64,000 nucleotides of DNA, from assembly GCF_003347495.1 (NCBI RefSeq), contig NZ_QCXY01000005.1, positions 186,001 to 250,000 of the forward strand. The letters run 5' to 3'. Both the position numbers and the translations under genes were made by a program. This document shows, piece by piece, positions 17,024 through 26,311 of this stretch. The notes under the pieces were generated by a model that did not search any database, had not been told where the DNA came from, and was given only the letters and a program-made list of their open reading frames with translations. The stretch comes from Pleomorphovibrio marinus. Lineage in GTDB: Bacteria; Bacteroidota; Bacteroidia; Cytophagales; Cyclobacteriaceae. How positions within the stretch are numbered: position 1 is the stretch's first letter; each line of letters starts with the position of its first letter.

Positions 17024-17965
17024 ATGGACTTCAACTTTCTAAACCTGGCCAAAAACTCAATTTTGGTAGCATTTATTCCCATTACTCTACCTGCTATTGC
17101 GCAAGATGGCACCATTTACCCCCTTGATCCTCCTGATGAGCCTAATGCTATACCGCTTGGTACGGGAAGCGTCCAAGACCAGCCCGCTCCAGAGACCTGG
17201 TTTCGCCAGTGGGGCGACCCAATGGCGCGGAATATCTCCAAGGCGACCCTGACACCATTTCTGCCCGAACCGGGAAAGGCAAATGGCACAGCCATTATTG
17301 TGGCACCTGGAGGAGGTTTCAGATGGCTTTCGATGGGTAATGAAGGCTGGGAAGTAGCCGAGGCACTTGCCGAGCAAGGAATCGCCGCCTTTGTACTCAA
17401 ATACAGGCTGCACCCAACCTCGGAGTCGCTGGATGAATTTACGGAATGGATGAATAGACCCCGGCCGGCCGCGGCTCCGTCTTCAGAAACTACAGAAAGT
17501 GAAACCCCACCAAGTCCACAGCAACGTGACTTATCCAATCAGCTTGAGGATGCGGAGGCTGCCTATGCCATGATCCTGGATAGGGCAGATGAGTGGGGAG
17601 TAGATGTAGATAGAATAGGCATGATCGGTTTTTCTGCCGGTGCAGGCCTCACAATGCACTCAACGCTTCACTCCGAGACCATGAAACTGGCCTTTATTGG
17701 CCCAATTTACGGAGGTATGGGCTCGGTGGAAGTGCCAGAAAACGCACCGCCAATGTTCAATGTTATTGCCACGGATGATTTTCTCTTTCGCGGTCAATTT
17801 GGGGTAATTGACTCCTGGTACAAAGCCGGCATACCTGTAGAGTTTCACCTTTACCAGAACGGTGGCCACGGTTTTGGCCTCGGGAATCCCGGCCGGACCA
17901 GTAATCGCTGGTTCGAAGCCTTTATGCATTGGCTGGAGGTTAACGAGTTCCTTACTGGGGAGTGA
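17024..17965 (+). CDS. Secreted alpha/beta hydrolase, carbohydrate-esterase-like
   Basis: 313 residues with an N-terminal signal peptide (core about 11-25, ending PAIAQ). The alpha/beta-hydrolase fold shows the oxyanion region IIVAPGGGFRWLS, the nucleophile elbow GFSAG (Ser204), an acidic pair at Asp251/252 after VIAT, and the catalytic His282 in NGGHGFGLG. This pattern fits the xylan-esterase/BD-FAE-like esterases often attached to glycan loci. A low-complexity Pro/Ser/Glu linker lies at about 146-166. Its place just after a SusCD operon supports removal of acetyl or feruloyl groups from a polysaccharide, but the exact substrate is inference. Confidence 0.8.
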   Translation: MDFNFLNLAKNSILVAFIPITLPAIAQDGTIYPLDPPDEPNAIPLGTGSVQDQPAPETWFRQWGDPMARNISKATLTPFLPEPGKANGTAIIVAPGGGFRWLSMGNEGWEVAEALAEQGIAAFVLKYRLHPTSESLDEFTEWMNRPRPAAAPSSETTESETPPSPQQRDLSNQLEDAEAAYAMILDRADEWGVDVDRIGMIGFSAGAGLTMHSTLHSETMKLAFIGPIYGGMGSVEVPENAPPMFNVIATDDFLFRGQFGVIDSWYKAGIPVEFHLYQNGGHGFGLGNPGRTSNRWFEAFMHWLEVNEFLTGE

Positions 17966-18340
17966 TCGATGGTCAGTCCATTCTTTTAAAGGACGAAAGC
18001 TGTCTTTTTTTTCCGGGATATTATCAATACATTTCTAAAAATACCCTACTAATTACGGTCAGGTGTTTTTAACCTACACTCAGGAGCTCTCTCCCGAGTT
18101 TGTGAACACCCTCTAGGACTTCCTTCCTGTTGCTTGGCCTGGGAGTTTCCCGGCCTGTTATGTAGTGGCCCAGCTGCCTTGGCAAATTAATAAGCCACGG
18201 ATGCACTAATTTTCACTAACGAAGTGGAAGTGTTCGATGATGTAGGAAGACCACATTCAGTCTAAAAATAATCCTCATCCCACAAGGAAAGGAGGTGGTT
18301 TGGGGAAAGTTAGTGGTTTTTTTAATTTTGAAATTATTAT
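17966..18340. other. Intergenic stretch without a recognisable gene
   Basis: No supported ORF on either strand. A fragment near 18190-18215 (GGATGCACTAATTTTC) recurs in similar form near 18563, on the far side of the decayed gene copy, and may mark the edges of an old duplication. Confidence 0.4.
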
Positions 18341-18548
18341 CCCTCATTTTCTTTTGTAGTGAAATATTTCAGATGTAAAACCATTACTATTCGCTCAGGG
18401 CATATTTGGCAAAACAAAGGGCTTCTCCTTGGGCTTCTACCGGGTTGTAGGGCGTTTCTCTGGGAACCTCTTAAATCATCTGCAAATTAATGAGCACCAA
18501 AGGCACCAAAAAAGCCTGAAGGTTTCGACGTTTCGCACAACTTTGTGG
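18341..18548 (-). pseudogene. Decayed duplicate of the two neighbouring lipoprotein genes' 3' ends
   Basis: 18345-18476 closely resembles the 3' end of the lipoprotein gene at 19406 (shared runs such as CTTTTGTAGTGAAAT and CCATTACTAT). 18490-18535 repeats the 3' end of the beta-helix lipoprotein gene at 20408 (shared GCACCAAAGGCACCAAAAAA and GCCTGAAGGTTT). The order and strand are the same as in the intact pair, but almost everything between is deleted. The frames are broken and no protein can be made. Confidence 0.7.
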
Positions 18549-18598
18549 CAAATAGGAAGTTATGGATGCACTGATTTTCCTCCGGTATAGTTAAGGAT

Positions 18599-18632
18599 CA
18601 AAAAAATCCCTTACCTAAATGGCAAGGGATTC
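18599..18632 (-). terminator. Terminator of the TonB-receptor/lipoprotein operon
   Basis: On the minus strand AATCCCTTGCC pairs with GGTAAGGGATT around ATTTA and is followed by a run of T. It lies 20 bases past the stop of the LRR lipoprotein gene, the last gene of the minus-strand operon. Confidence 0.75.
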
Positions 18633-18651
18633 AAATTAGAAGTTCAAAATC

Positions 18652-19404
18652 CTAATCCATTGGATCAGGTAAATTATTAGGGCTTCTGTCTCCAAGGTTT
18701 TCATAAAAGGGCCGTATAGGGGCATAACCATCGTTACCGGGCTCGTTTGGAATATCATTATCCCTAATGTCGATCACGGCCATTTGATCTGGCGTGTCCC
18801 TTAATGCACCATTTTCCATCAAGTGTGCCAGAGCATCCACCTGGGTTACATTACAGTTTCTCATGTTGAGACGGTAGAGGTTGGTGAAGTTTCTGATTAC
18901 TTCCATTCCTTCATCCCCGAATTGGACATCCCTGATTATCAATTCCTCTAGGCGTGTGGCACCTGCAAGTGAGCTTATGTCCGTGATCCCTTCCAGGCGG
19001 TTGAGGTTAAGGTATACCAAATCATTAAACCCTTCCAACATGGAGATATCCGTCACCAAGGTCTCCCTCAGACTTAACCATTCCATACCCTTTAACTCCG
19101 CGATTGGGCCGAGGTCAGCAATTTGCTGTTCCCTCAAATCAAGGGAAATAAGATTTTCAGCGGACTCCAACCCCGTGAGGTTAGTCACCTCTGCGTTTCG
19201 TAGGTTTAGGCTTTCCAAGCCCAAGATATTTTCAGTGTTGATGCTTTCATCGGCACCGAGTTCCAGTGCTTCTCTGATCGCCAGTTCCAAATTCCCATCG
19301 GGAAAATTGATGACAGCTGGGAGTACTGGGCCATTCTCATCGTCGTTGCAGGAAGCAAAGACACAGACTAAAACACAATACCAAAATAAGTTAATTTTCT
19401 TCAT
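18652..19404 (-). CDS. Leucine-rich-repeat lipoprotein
   Basis: 250 residues. A lipoprotein leader ends CVFASC (Cys19). The core (about 35-205) contains internalin-like leucine-rich repeats of about 22 residues, for example LESLNLRNAEVTNLTGLE, LISLDLREQQIADLGPIA and LYRLNMRNCNVTQVDALA. Such proteins are surface or periplasmic binding scaffolds with no catalytic residues. It starts 1 base after the stop of the preceding lipoprotein gene, so the two are probably translated together. It is the last gene of an operon headed by a TonB-dependent receptor. The ligand is not apparent. Confidence 0.75.
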   Translation of the reverse strand: MKKINLFWYCVLVCVFASCNDDENGPVLPAVINFPDGNLELAIREALELGADESINTENILGLESLNLRNAEVTNLTGLESAENLISLDLREQQIADLGPIAELKGMEWLSLRETLVTDISMLEGFNDLVYLNLNRLEGITDISSLAGATRLEELIIRDVQFGDEGMEVIRNFTNLYRLNMRNCNVTQVDALAHLMENGALRDTPDQMAVIDIRDNDIPNEPGNDGYAPIRPFYENLGDRSPNNLPDPMD

Positions 19405-19405
19405 G

Positions 19406-20359
19406 TTATTTTATTCTTTTGTAGTGAAATAATTCAGGAGTAATACCATTACTATATTCGCTCAGCGTATAATAACCGCCATATTTACCAAAACAAATGG
19501 CTTCTCCCTGAGCTTCAACCGGATTGTAAGGAGCTTCTTTGGGAACCTCTTGCATCATATTCAAAAAGGACTCACCTTCGGTTCTGTTCCAATAAAATAT
19601 CTGGTCGTCATTTTTAATTAAAACCTCTAAACCGTCATCTGAAACTGTTCCGGCAAGTGCTCTTCTAAATCCGAAATTTCCTGCATGAATAAGGGTAAAT
19701 TCCTCTTCTACAGGCTGAGGATATGGGGCAACAAAAAGCATGGACCAGAAATCCCGTTTTGTGGCCAGAAAGATGTCTCCTGTCCATGGATCCACCATTA
19801 AGGCCTCAGTATCGTGACTCTTATCGGGAAACCTAAACTTAAATTCTTCAAATTCCCACTCCAAATCCACCACTTTTCCCCTGTGAGCTGGTTCAAATTC
19901 AGGTTCCAGAAACTTGTAGATGGTGTACGAGTTATACACCTGGGCGTTGTCTCCTATATCTCCTAGGTATAAGTAATCCATTCCGTCCTGGGGATCAGTG
20001 ACAATTTCTATATCCTCCCAGTCGCGGTTTCTCATTCCAGTGATTTTGTATGCCGCTACAGTTTCTCCGGTGTTCTCATCCATTAGAAATATTCGGTTGT
20101 CATTTCCCCGATCCTGATGGGTCCATAGATATCCTTCATTTTTTCGGCTCCTAGCTAGTCCAGAAGCTTCTATCAATGTGGATTCGCCCATTGACTCACC
20201 CTCCTTTGCAAAGAAATCCACCGTGACCAAATTCCTTAGGTCATACTCGACCGCAAATGAATTTTGATTTTCCCATGGACTCTCAAATTCAGGTGTTGTG
20301 TTTAGGCAAGCAGATAACAGGCCCAACAAACATATTGATGTGATGTAGTGTTTTTTCAT
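19406..20359 (-). CDS. Lipoprotein, predicted beta-propeller
   Basis: 317 residues with a lipoprotein leader ending LLSAC (Cys18). The mature part has repeated beta-rich segments with Trp, Asp and Gly turns: ASGLARSRKNEGYLWTHQD, NRDWEDIEIVTD, YLYLGDIGDNAQ and HDTEALMVDPWTGDIFLATK. This pattern (the DIGDNAQ segment in particular) is common in Bacteroidota secreted proteins of unassigned function and suggests a six- or seven-bladed propeller. The gene is the third of the TonB-receptor operon. A hairpin with a T-run directly precedes its start codon. A decayed copy of its 3' end lies at 18345-18476. Confidence 0.65.
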   Translation of the reverse strand: MKKHYITSICLLGLLSACLNTTPEFESPWENQNSFAVEYDLRNLVTVDFFAKEGESMGESTLIEASGLARSRKNEGYLWTHQDRGNDNRIFLMDENTGETVAAYKITGMRNRDWEDIEIVTDPQDGMDYLYLGDIGDNAQVYNSYTIYKFLEPEFEPAHRGKVVDLEWEFEEFKFRFPDKSHDTEALMVDPWTGDIFLATKRDFWSMLFVAPYPQPVEEEFTLIHAGNFGFRRALAGTVSDDGLEVLIKNDDQIFYWNRTEGESFLNMMQEVPKEAPYNPVEAQGEAICFGKYGGYYTLSEYSNGITPELFHYKRIK

Positions 20360-20398
20360 AAAAAAAGATGACAGGACATTAGTAGCCCCGTCATCTTA
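20360..20398 (-). terminator. Intra-operon hairpin with T-run, possible attenuator
   Basis: On the minus strand AAGATGAC and GTCATCTT pair around a 17-base loop. A run of seven T follows and runs into the ATG at 20359. It lies between the beta-helix and propeller lipoprotein genes, so it could reduce read-through while exposing the start codon only when unfolded. Confidence 0.6.
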
Positions 20399-20407
20399 TT
20401 AATTGAA

Positions 20408-21757
20408 TTACTGGGCACCAAAGGCACCAAAAAAGCCTGAAGGTTTAGGAGTTTCGTATACCTTACCATTCACCTCGTAAGATGCATATCTGGGCTCAAA
20501 ATCTGTTTTGCCCCCAGTCAAGGCCAAAGACCCCTCCTGCAAATGGAAGTTGGCATCCTCGGGCATTCTTCCCACAGTACTACCTTCCCTAGCTGCATCG
20601 ATATCGAAAGTTCCCAAAGTATAGTTTACAAACATAGGGTCGTTTTCGTGAACACCACCTGCAACATCAGAGGTAGGTATAGGCTGACCACCTTCTCTTC
20701 CAATGGTTCCATTTGAAGGATAAAACTCTTCCACGATGATTTCTTCATCACCATAATAGTATTGGTGGCCCCAATCGGTATTGGCCAAATCAGGCTGGTC
20801 ATCCGGTGGAACCATTCTCAACCCATATCTGGAATTCACCACCATGTTGTTAAAACACTGGCCTCTAGAGCCATTTTCATAATTTAAGGATCCTCCTCTT
20901 CCAGCTTGAGTTCTCCTCCAGCCGCTGGATACAATCGTGTTGTTGTAAAAATAGTTGTCTGCCTGAGGAGTTCTGCCCTTAGAATTGGCCACCTTTAGTC
21001 CGTTCGTTGCAGACCCATAAATGAGATTGAAGCAAAAGTCTCCAACGGTGCCTGATTTCGTATTCACTGCCTCTCCACCAGTCTCTCCGTTAAGTTCAAA
21101 TACGCTATGGGCAATAAGTGTTTTTGCCCCGTTTAGTCTGATGGCGTCATCTTTGGAATAGGCTATTCTAGAATGCCACATGATAAAATTCGAAGTCAAA
21201 CCATCGTCTTGCATGTAGATGGCATACCTTGGCTCACCCTCGCTTATTTCGCCTTCTTGTACAATGGGATTGCCAGCTTCACCTGGTGCGCCGGCATATT
21301 CGATATCCACATATTCCAAAACCAGGTCCTTTACTGTCTCTGTGGCTGATATTCCACCCCACAAACCGGCAAAGGTGTTGGCACTAGTTCTTAGCCCCTG
21401 AGGTACAGTGAACAATATTCTGTTGTCTTCCGATCCATAGCAATATAGACTTCCATATAACTGAATTTCGGGACTTGACCCTTGTCTGCCATCTCCGTCT
21501 ATGATTATGGTGACACCTTCTTCGATGGTAAGGCTCTCTCCTTCAGGAATGATAACGTCACCTGTAATCGTGTAGGTGCTACCAGCTTCCCAAACCCCGG
21601 AGACTTCTCCAAACATATTATCCTGCGTAGGCTCTGCAGGGGTTTCTTCTTCCTCTTCTTCTTCAATGATAGGAGTTGATTCATCATCAGAGCATGCCAT
21701 CATTCCAAATAATAGCATGGATAGAAATAGTGCTGAAATCTTCTTCATAAGCTTCAA
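20408..21757 (-). CDS. Lipoprotein with predicted right-handed beta-helix
   Basis: 449 residues. A lipoprotein leader ends FGMMAC (Cys22), followed by an acidic linker with seven consecutive Glu residues and Pro/Thr, typical of a surface spacer. From about 50 the protein shows short repeating beta strands (TYTITGDVIIPEGESLTIEE, ILFTVPQG, LVLEYVDIEYAG, FIMWHSRIAYS), consistent with a parallel beta-helix. It follows the TonB receptor gene by 18 bases, so it is likely that receptor's surface partner, in the position SusD holds in glycan loci, though it is not SusD-like. The ligand is unknown. A fragment of a second copy survives at 18490-18535. Confidence 0.65.
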   Translation of the reverse strand: MKLMKKISALFLSMLLFGMMACSDDESTPIIEEEEEEETPAEPTQDNMFGEVSGVWEAGSTYTITGDVIIPEGESLTIEEGVTIIIDGDGRQGSSPEIQLYGSLYCYGSEDNRILFTVPQGLRTSANTFAGLWGGISATETVKDLVLEYVDIEYAGAPGEAGNPIVQEGEISEGEPRYAIYMQDDGLTSNFIMWHSRIAYSKDDAIRLNGAKTLIAHSVFELNGETGGEAVNTKSGTVGDFCFNLIYGSATNGLKVANSKGRTPQADNYFYNNTIVSSGWRRTQAGRGGSLNYENGSRGQCFNNMVVNSRYGLRMVPPDDQPDLANTDWGHQYYYGDEEIIVEEFYPSNGTIGREGGQPIPTSDVAGGVHENDPMFVNYTLGTFDIDAAREGSTVGRMPEDANFHLQEGSLALTGGKTDFEPRYASYEVNGKVYETPKPSGFFGAFGAQ

Positions 21758-21775
21758 ATCAATAGTTAGATATAA

Positions 21776-24586
21776 TTAATTTACTTTAAATCGTATTCCT
21801 AAGCGATAGGATTGACCATACCTGTCTATCCTCACTGTAGTCTCTTCTGGGTTTGATTGGTAAGGGAATCTTGCTTCCTCCCTGGCCAAGGGGCTTTTGA
21901 TAAACAACTCATAGGGGGAATCCAAAATATTATTTATCCTAGCAAAGACCGTCAGGTACTTTCCTATTTTTTGATCAAAGGAAAAGTCCAGTTGGGTAAT
22001 TGGCTTTGACCAATGATCATTTTCCAGGAAGGGTGATACAAACTCGATGCGCTCACCTGTGTAGACCATGGCTATCTGCATATCTGTCCCCGACAGTTGG
22101 TTTTTATACATCAAGCTAAGGTTGCCTATATGGTCTGCCTGCCCTTGAAGGGGCCTGGATTGATCTACGGGTACCTGAACTAGCTGTGAGCTTTCATCGT
22201 CCGGGTTCTCCCTTCTTTGATTTATTTTTGGAGTGGTGATAGTGGAATTGGTGTAGGTATAATTCATCCGGATACCTATTTTGTTGAAAAACTTGATAAA
22301 ATCAGCCTCCAACCCCCAATTAAAGGCATTACCGAAATTATTTGGTCTTAGGCTTAGTGGCCCCGACGTAACCCTATCTCTCACCAGGGTGTATTCAATC
22401 GGATCCCGTATATCCTTCACAAATGCCCCTACCAACACTTGCTCCGTCAAGCTGGGAAAATACTCCCATCTCAGGTCATAATTATGAGACCTTACCCTAT
22501 TCAAGGAGGGGTTTCCCGATTCGTCAAAGCCGTCATCCTCGGATAATCTGTAGGGGACAATTTCGTGAAACCCAGGTCTTGCAAGTGCCTTATAGTAAGA
22601 TGCCCTAAGGTTGGTCTTCTCTGCCAACTTGTATTTGATGCCAATGGAAGGTAAAACATCCACGTAATTTTGACTGGAATCTGCATTTACACTCTGTTGA
22701 GCCACCTTTAATTCATACCCCTGAACTGTATGCTCTAGACGTACCCCAAGGTTGACTTCCGCACCCCAATTACTCCAATTGGTGTTCAGATAAGCTGCAC
22801 TGATATTTTCATAGGATTCAAAATTCAGGGGATCCGACACTCCACCCCGTGGGTTGAGTAAACCCCAATTCACATCTGCATAACTCTCCCAGTGAATACC
22901 TTGAATTTGGAAGGCAGGATTTGCAGGATCAAAGATATAGCGGTTGAAAAAACTATCCCTTTCTCTTTTCCTGTACATTCCGCCAACTGAAATCTCATTT
23001 AAGTGGGCTATTTCAGAAGGAGTATAGTAAAAATTCAAATATCCAGTAAGGTCCGTATCAGTATTGTTTTCCCACCTTCTATAGTTTCTTCTTTCAATAT
23101 TTTGAGGCTGCTCTACAAAATTGGCTAACTCACCATTTCTCTTAAAAATACCGTCATCGGGGGATTCGCTTCCAGCTATAGAACCTACCCCAGACCAGTG
23201 TACCCGAAAATTGGAATTGAACTTGTGTTCACCGGACAAATTAGCCGTTCTGATATTTTGGTACCTAGTGGTGTAGCGCGTGATATGAGTAAGAATTCCG
23301 TTTCCTTCTTCCATGCTGAAATTCCTCCCTTCCGTCTCCGTATCCACCATATCCCTGACCCTGAAGTCGTTCAACTGATAATTTCCCAGGTATAAATCAA
23401 TTTTGTGATTTTCATTAAAATAATAATCCAGCTTGGAATGGATGGCATAGCGCTGCTGCTGTGTGGAAGATTTTCTCTCCTGCAACCGCTGTAAGGTAGG
23501 TCTGCCAGAGCCGAAATTATCCATTCCAGTCCTAAACCAGTTACTGTCAACACCCCTATAGCTATTTTGAAAACTACCCCCCAGCATTACTCCAAGCTTA
23601 TTGCCAAAATATCGATTCCCGAGCGTCAAACTGCCTAATAGATCCGGCATGGTAAAAAGCTGCCAGTTACTTCCCGATTCCTGCTTTTGGTTTTCAAAGG
23701 ACATGTTAGAAGTGGGGAAATCCGAAACTTCTGCAAAATACTGCGAACCAAACTGCTCATAAGGTGATTGGCGATTGATTTCAGACCTATCGTATTGGTA
23801 ATAGCCTCTGTCAAAATTTATTTGGTTATACCCCAATTGTAGGTCGCCTTCTATCATAAATTCCTCAGGAGCATCCTTCATCACTAGGTTTACAGCTCCT
23901 CCAATGGCATCCCCTTCCATTCCTGCCGTAAGTGACTTTGATACCTCCAACCTCTCTAAAAGTTGAGCTGGAAATATATCCAGAGGTATATATCGATTTT
24001 TATTGTCGGGAGACGGGATTTTTACCCCATTAATCAGGGTATAGTTATATCGCTTGTCCATGCCCCTGACGATGGCATGTTGGGGGTCTCCGTTTGCATT
24101 TCTTTCAACTGAAAGGCCGGAAACACGCTGAACAATGTTTGCCACCGTGATATCTGGTGATAATTCTATGGCTTTTTTTGAAATTACGTTTAAGGTGTTG
24201 GGGGCATTTCGTTCCAAGTTCCTCGCTTGCATCTCAGAACCTTTGATCATACTTCCTTGGACCACAAATTCCTCAAGGTCGGCGGAATCCTCACGCAGGA
24301 CGATTTCAACAGTGGTATTGCCATTTACTGTTATCTCTTTTTGAGATCTCTCGAAACCCAAAAAAGAAACCTCCAGTATGTGGACGCCATTAGGAACATT
24401 TTTGATCGAAAAAGAACCATCTAAACCAACAATGGCGTACTTGGCAGTAGCTAAAACCTCAACGGTAGCACCAACAAGGGGCTCACCCGTTGCTCCATCA
24501 AAAACATGCCCAGAAAGATCCCCGCACTTTGCAAATGGCATGGTAAATAAAGAAATGAACAAGCAAATCGTGAATCCTTTAATCAT
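21776..24586 (-). CDS. TonB-dependent outer-membrane receptor with carboxypeptidase-like domain
   Basis: 936 residues. Signal peptide about 1-22; carboxypeptidase-regulatory-like domain about 23-105 (GHVFDGATGEPLVGATVEV); plug about 125-240 with IVRGMDKRYNYTLINGVKIP and GDAIGGAVNLVMKDAP; then a 22-strand-type barrel ending YRLGIRFKVN. The plug sequence is of the Xanthomonas/Caulobacter-type receptor class (TIGR01782-like) rather than SusC, and no STN domain is present. It imports an unknown ligand across the outer membrane using TonB energy. It heads a four-gene minus-strand operon with three lipoproteins and no SusD homologue. Confidence 0.88.
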   Translation of the reverse strand: MIKGFTICLFISLFTMPFAKCGDLSGHVFDGATGEPLVGATVEVLATAKYAIVGLDGSFSIKNVPNGVHILEVSFLGFERSQKEITVNGNTTVEIVLREDSADLEEFVVQGSMIKGSEMQARNLERNAPNTLNVISKKAIELSPDITVANIVQRVSGLSVERNANGDPQHAIVRGMDKRYNYTLINGVKIPSPDNKNRYIPLDIFPAQLLERLEVSKSLTAGMEGDAIGGAVNLVMKDAPEEFMIEGDLQLGYNQINFDRGYYQYDRSEINRQSPYEQFGSQYFAEVSDFPTSNMSFENQKQESGSNWQLFTMPDLLGSLTLGNRYFGNKLGVMLGGSFQNSYRGVDSNWFRTGMDNFGSGRPTLQRLQERKSSTQQQRYAIHSKLDYYFNENHKIDLYLGNYQLNDFRVRDMVDTETEGRNFSMEEGNGILTHITRYTTRYQNIRTANLSGEHKFNSNFRVHWSGVGSIAGSESPDDGIFKRNGELANFVEQPQNIERRNYRRWENNTDTDLTGYLNFYYTPSEIAHLNEISVGGMYRKRERDSFFNRYIFDPANPAFQIQGIHWESYADVNWGLLNPRGGVSDPLNFESYENISAAYLNTNWSNWGAEVNLGVRLEHTVQGYELKVAQQSVNADSSQNYVDVLPSIGIKYKLAEKTNLRASYYKALARPGFHEIVPYRLSEDDGFDESGNPSLNRVRSHNYDLRWEYFPSLTEQVLVGAFVKDIRDPIEYTLVRDRVTSGPLSLRPNNFGNAFNWGLEADFIKFFNKIGIRMNYTYTNSTITTPKINQRRENPDDESSQLVQVPVDQSRPLQGQADHIGNLSLMYKNQLSGTDMQIAMVYTGERIEFVSPFLENDHWSKPITQLDFSFDQKIGKYLTVFARINNILDSPYELFIKSPLAREEARFPYQSNPEETTVRIDRYGQSYRLGIRFKVN

Positions 24587-24831
24587 GCCGCAAAGGTCAG
24601 TCTCTAAGGTTACCTCTTAATTTCTCCTATGTTTTCATTGGGTTAAGTACTATTGGTTAAGGTTAAATTAATGTTATTTTTGGCAGCTAAATCTCAACGT
24701 TTCAGCTAAAACAGGGAGAGTTGGGGTGAAAAATTTCTTTGCGCCTTACGGCTATTCCGAACAAATCAGTCAAAAATTCACTTTAGTAGCTTAGTATCTT
24801 AAATCATTCAGTTGAAGTTAAAAATAACTTT

Positions 24832-25284
24832 ATGGCACTCGAGAAAGGCACCAAAGCTCCCGATTTTATCCTTCCCTCTACCAGCGGGAAGCAGTTTCAT
24901 CTATCCAAGGACTTTGGAGGTAAAGCTTGCATCATTTATTTCTACCCCAAGGATTTTACCAAGGGCTGTACCGCAGAGGCTTGTGAGTTCAGGGATCACT
25001 TTGAGTCTTTCAGGGAACTGGATATTCCCATCGTGGGAATTAGTAGAGACACCATTTCTTCCCACCAAAAGTTCAAAAAGGAACACCGGTTACCCTTTGA
25101 ATTGCTTAGCGATGCCAAAGGGGGCGTATGCGAGGACTATGACGCACTTATTCCCATTGTCCGAATGCCAAAACGGATTACCTATCTTTTAAACAAGAAT
25201 CATAGGATCGAAGCGGTTTTTCAGGATATGTTTGATGCAAAGTCACATATCAGCAAAATGGTAGAGGAAGTAAAAAACAGTTAA
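24832..25284 (+). CDS. bcp: Thioredoxin-dependent peroxiredoxin, BCP/PrxQ type
   Basis: 150 residues, cytoplasmic. The peroxidatic cysteine Cys46 lies in FYPKDFTKGCTAEACEF, and Cys51 five residues on is the resolving cysteine of the alpha-type BCP/PrxQ subfamily. It reduces hydrogen peroxide and organic hydroperoxides, with thioredoxin regenerating the enzyme. The length is normal for the family. Its TAA overlaps the stop of the convergent LolD-like gene by four bases, through a shared TTAA. Confidence 0.9.
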   Translation: MALEKGTKAPDFILPSTSGKQFHLSKDFGGKACIIYFYPKDFTKGCTAEACEFRDHFESFRELDIPIVGISRDTISSHQKFKKEHRLPFELLSDAKGGVCEDYDALIPIVRMPKRITYLLNKNHRIEAVFQDMFDAKSHISKMVEEVKNS

Positions 25285-25943
25285 TGTTCTTTAAGGATTT
25301 TACCATCCTTCATTGTCAACATCCTGTCGGACATTTTTGCAAGGGCCTGGTTATGGGTAACGATGATAAAGGATTGTCCAAATTCATCCCTCAACTTGAA
25401 AAACAACTCATGCAGTGCCTGGGAGCTAGTAGTGTCAAGGTTCCCACTTGGCTCATCTGCAAAAATCACCGTGGGGTTGTTGATAAGGGCACGGGCCACT
25501 GCCACCCTCTGTTGTTCCCCACCGGAAAGCTCGGAGGGCTTATGCTGCAACCGCTCAGTGATCCCCAGCAGTTCTGCGAGTTCACCGGCACGGGTCTTGA
25601 GTTGCTGTTCTTTCTTACCTCCGATCAACCCTGGGATAATGATATTCTCCTCTGCGGTAAATTCCGGCAGAAGGTTATGGAATTGAAAAATAAAGCCAAT
25701 ACGTTGGTTTCTAAAACTCGCCAGTTTATCTCCTTTTATCTTGGATAAATCAACCCCACTAAGTACCAAACTTCCCTGATCAGCCTGGTCAAGCGTACCC
25801 AAAATATGAAGCAAAGTGCTTTTACCGGCACCTGAGGCACCGACGATGGAAACAATCTCCCCGGATTGGATGGTGACATCCACTCCTTTTAAAACGTGAA
25901 GATCACCATAATGCTTATGTATATCCTTTGCCTGTAACAACAT
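25281..25943 (-). CDS. lolD: ABC transporter ATP-binding protein, LolD-like
   Basis: 220 residues with all ABC ATPase motifs: Walker A GASGAGKST (35-43), signature LSGGEQQRVA (139-148), Walker B VIFADEPSGNLD (159-170) and the switch His in IIVTHNQ. The sequence after the Walker B (PSGNLD) is characteristic of the LolD/MacB/FtsE group. LolD powers release of lipoproteins from the inner membrane through LolC/E permeases, none of which is in this window. The organism carries many lipoproteins, which fits, but MacB-type export cannot be excluded. Confidence 0.8.
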   Translation of the reverse strand: MLLQAKDIHKHYGDLHVLKGVDVTIQSGEIVSIVGASGAGKSTLLHILGTLDQADQGSLVLSGVDLSKIKGDKLASFRNQRIGFIFQFHNLLPEFTAEENIIIPGLIGGKKEQQLKTRAGELAELLGITERLQHKPSELSGGEQQRVAVARALINNPTVIFADEPSGNLDTTSSQALHELFFKLRDEFGQSFIIVTHNQALAKMSDRMLTMKDGKILKEH

Positions 25944-26212
25944 AATTCAAATCCTAAAGAAAGGTTTCATCGTTCAATTTCAAAGTCTTGCTGAATTGAC
26001 AGCAAACCTTAAAAGTAAGGTTTTTTTCTAACTTTTTCCTCGCCTCTGTATTTGCTTCTACCCAGATTATTATATTATTCTGAGTATTAATCCGATAGGG
26101 ACACTGCAAAAGCCCCCATTCAGAAAAAATCAGCACTCAAAGCCAAAAAGCACGAAGGAAACCTTGAATTATCGGTTAATTGCAACTAACTTCGGGCAAA
26201 AATTTTATCAGG

Positions 26213-26311
26213 ATGAAATCGAGCATGACGAGAACGTCACCCACCGGGATGCCCCGATAGCTATCGGGGTGCGAGATTCCATATGACCGCTAAAAAGACA
26301 ATTATAAACAT
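26213..26311 (+). repeat. Dispersed ATG-bounded repeat, copy B, fused to the sucC start codon
   Basis: 99 bp, from ATGAAATCGAGCATGACG to GACAATTATAAACAT, directly followed by the sucC ATG. It contains the TGACG-AGAA-CGTCA hairpin, TGCGAGATTCC and ATATGACCGCTAAAAAG. In place of the GATTAT of other copies it holds the perfect palindrome CCCCGATAGCTATCGGGG. ATGA flanks both edges. The sequence before 26213 shows no family resemblance, so the left boundary is sharp. Confidence 0.85.

Noticed and set aside
24812-25192. Second frame of 126 codons over the peroxiredoxin gene
   Set aside because: The overlapping frame has the complete BCP motifs and normal length; this one has none.
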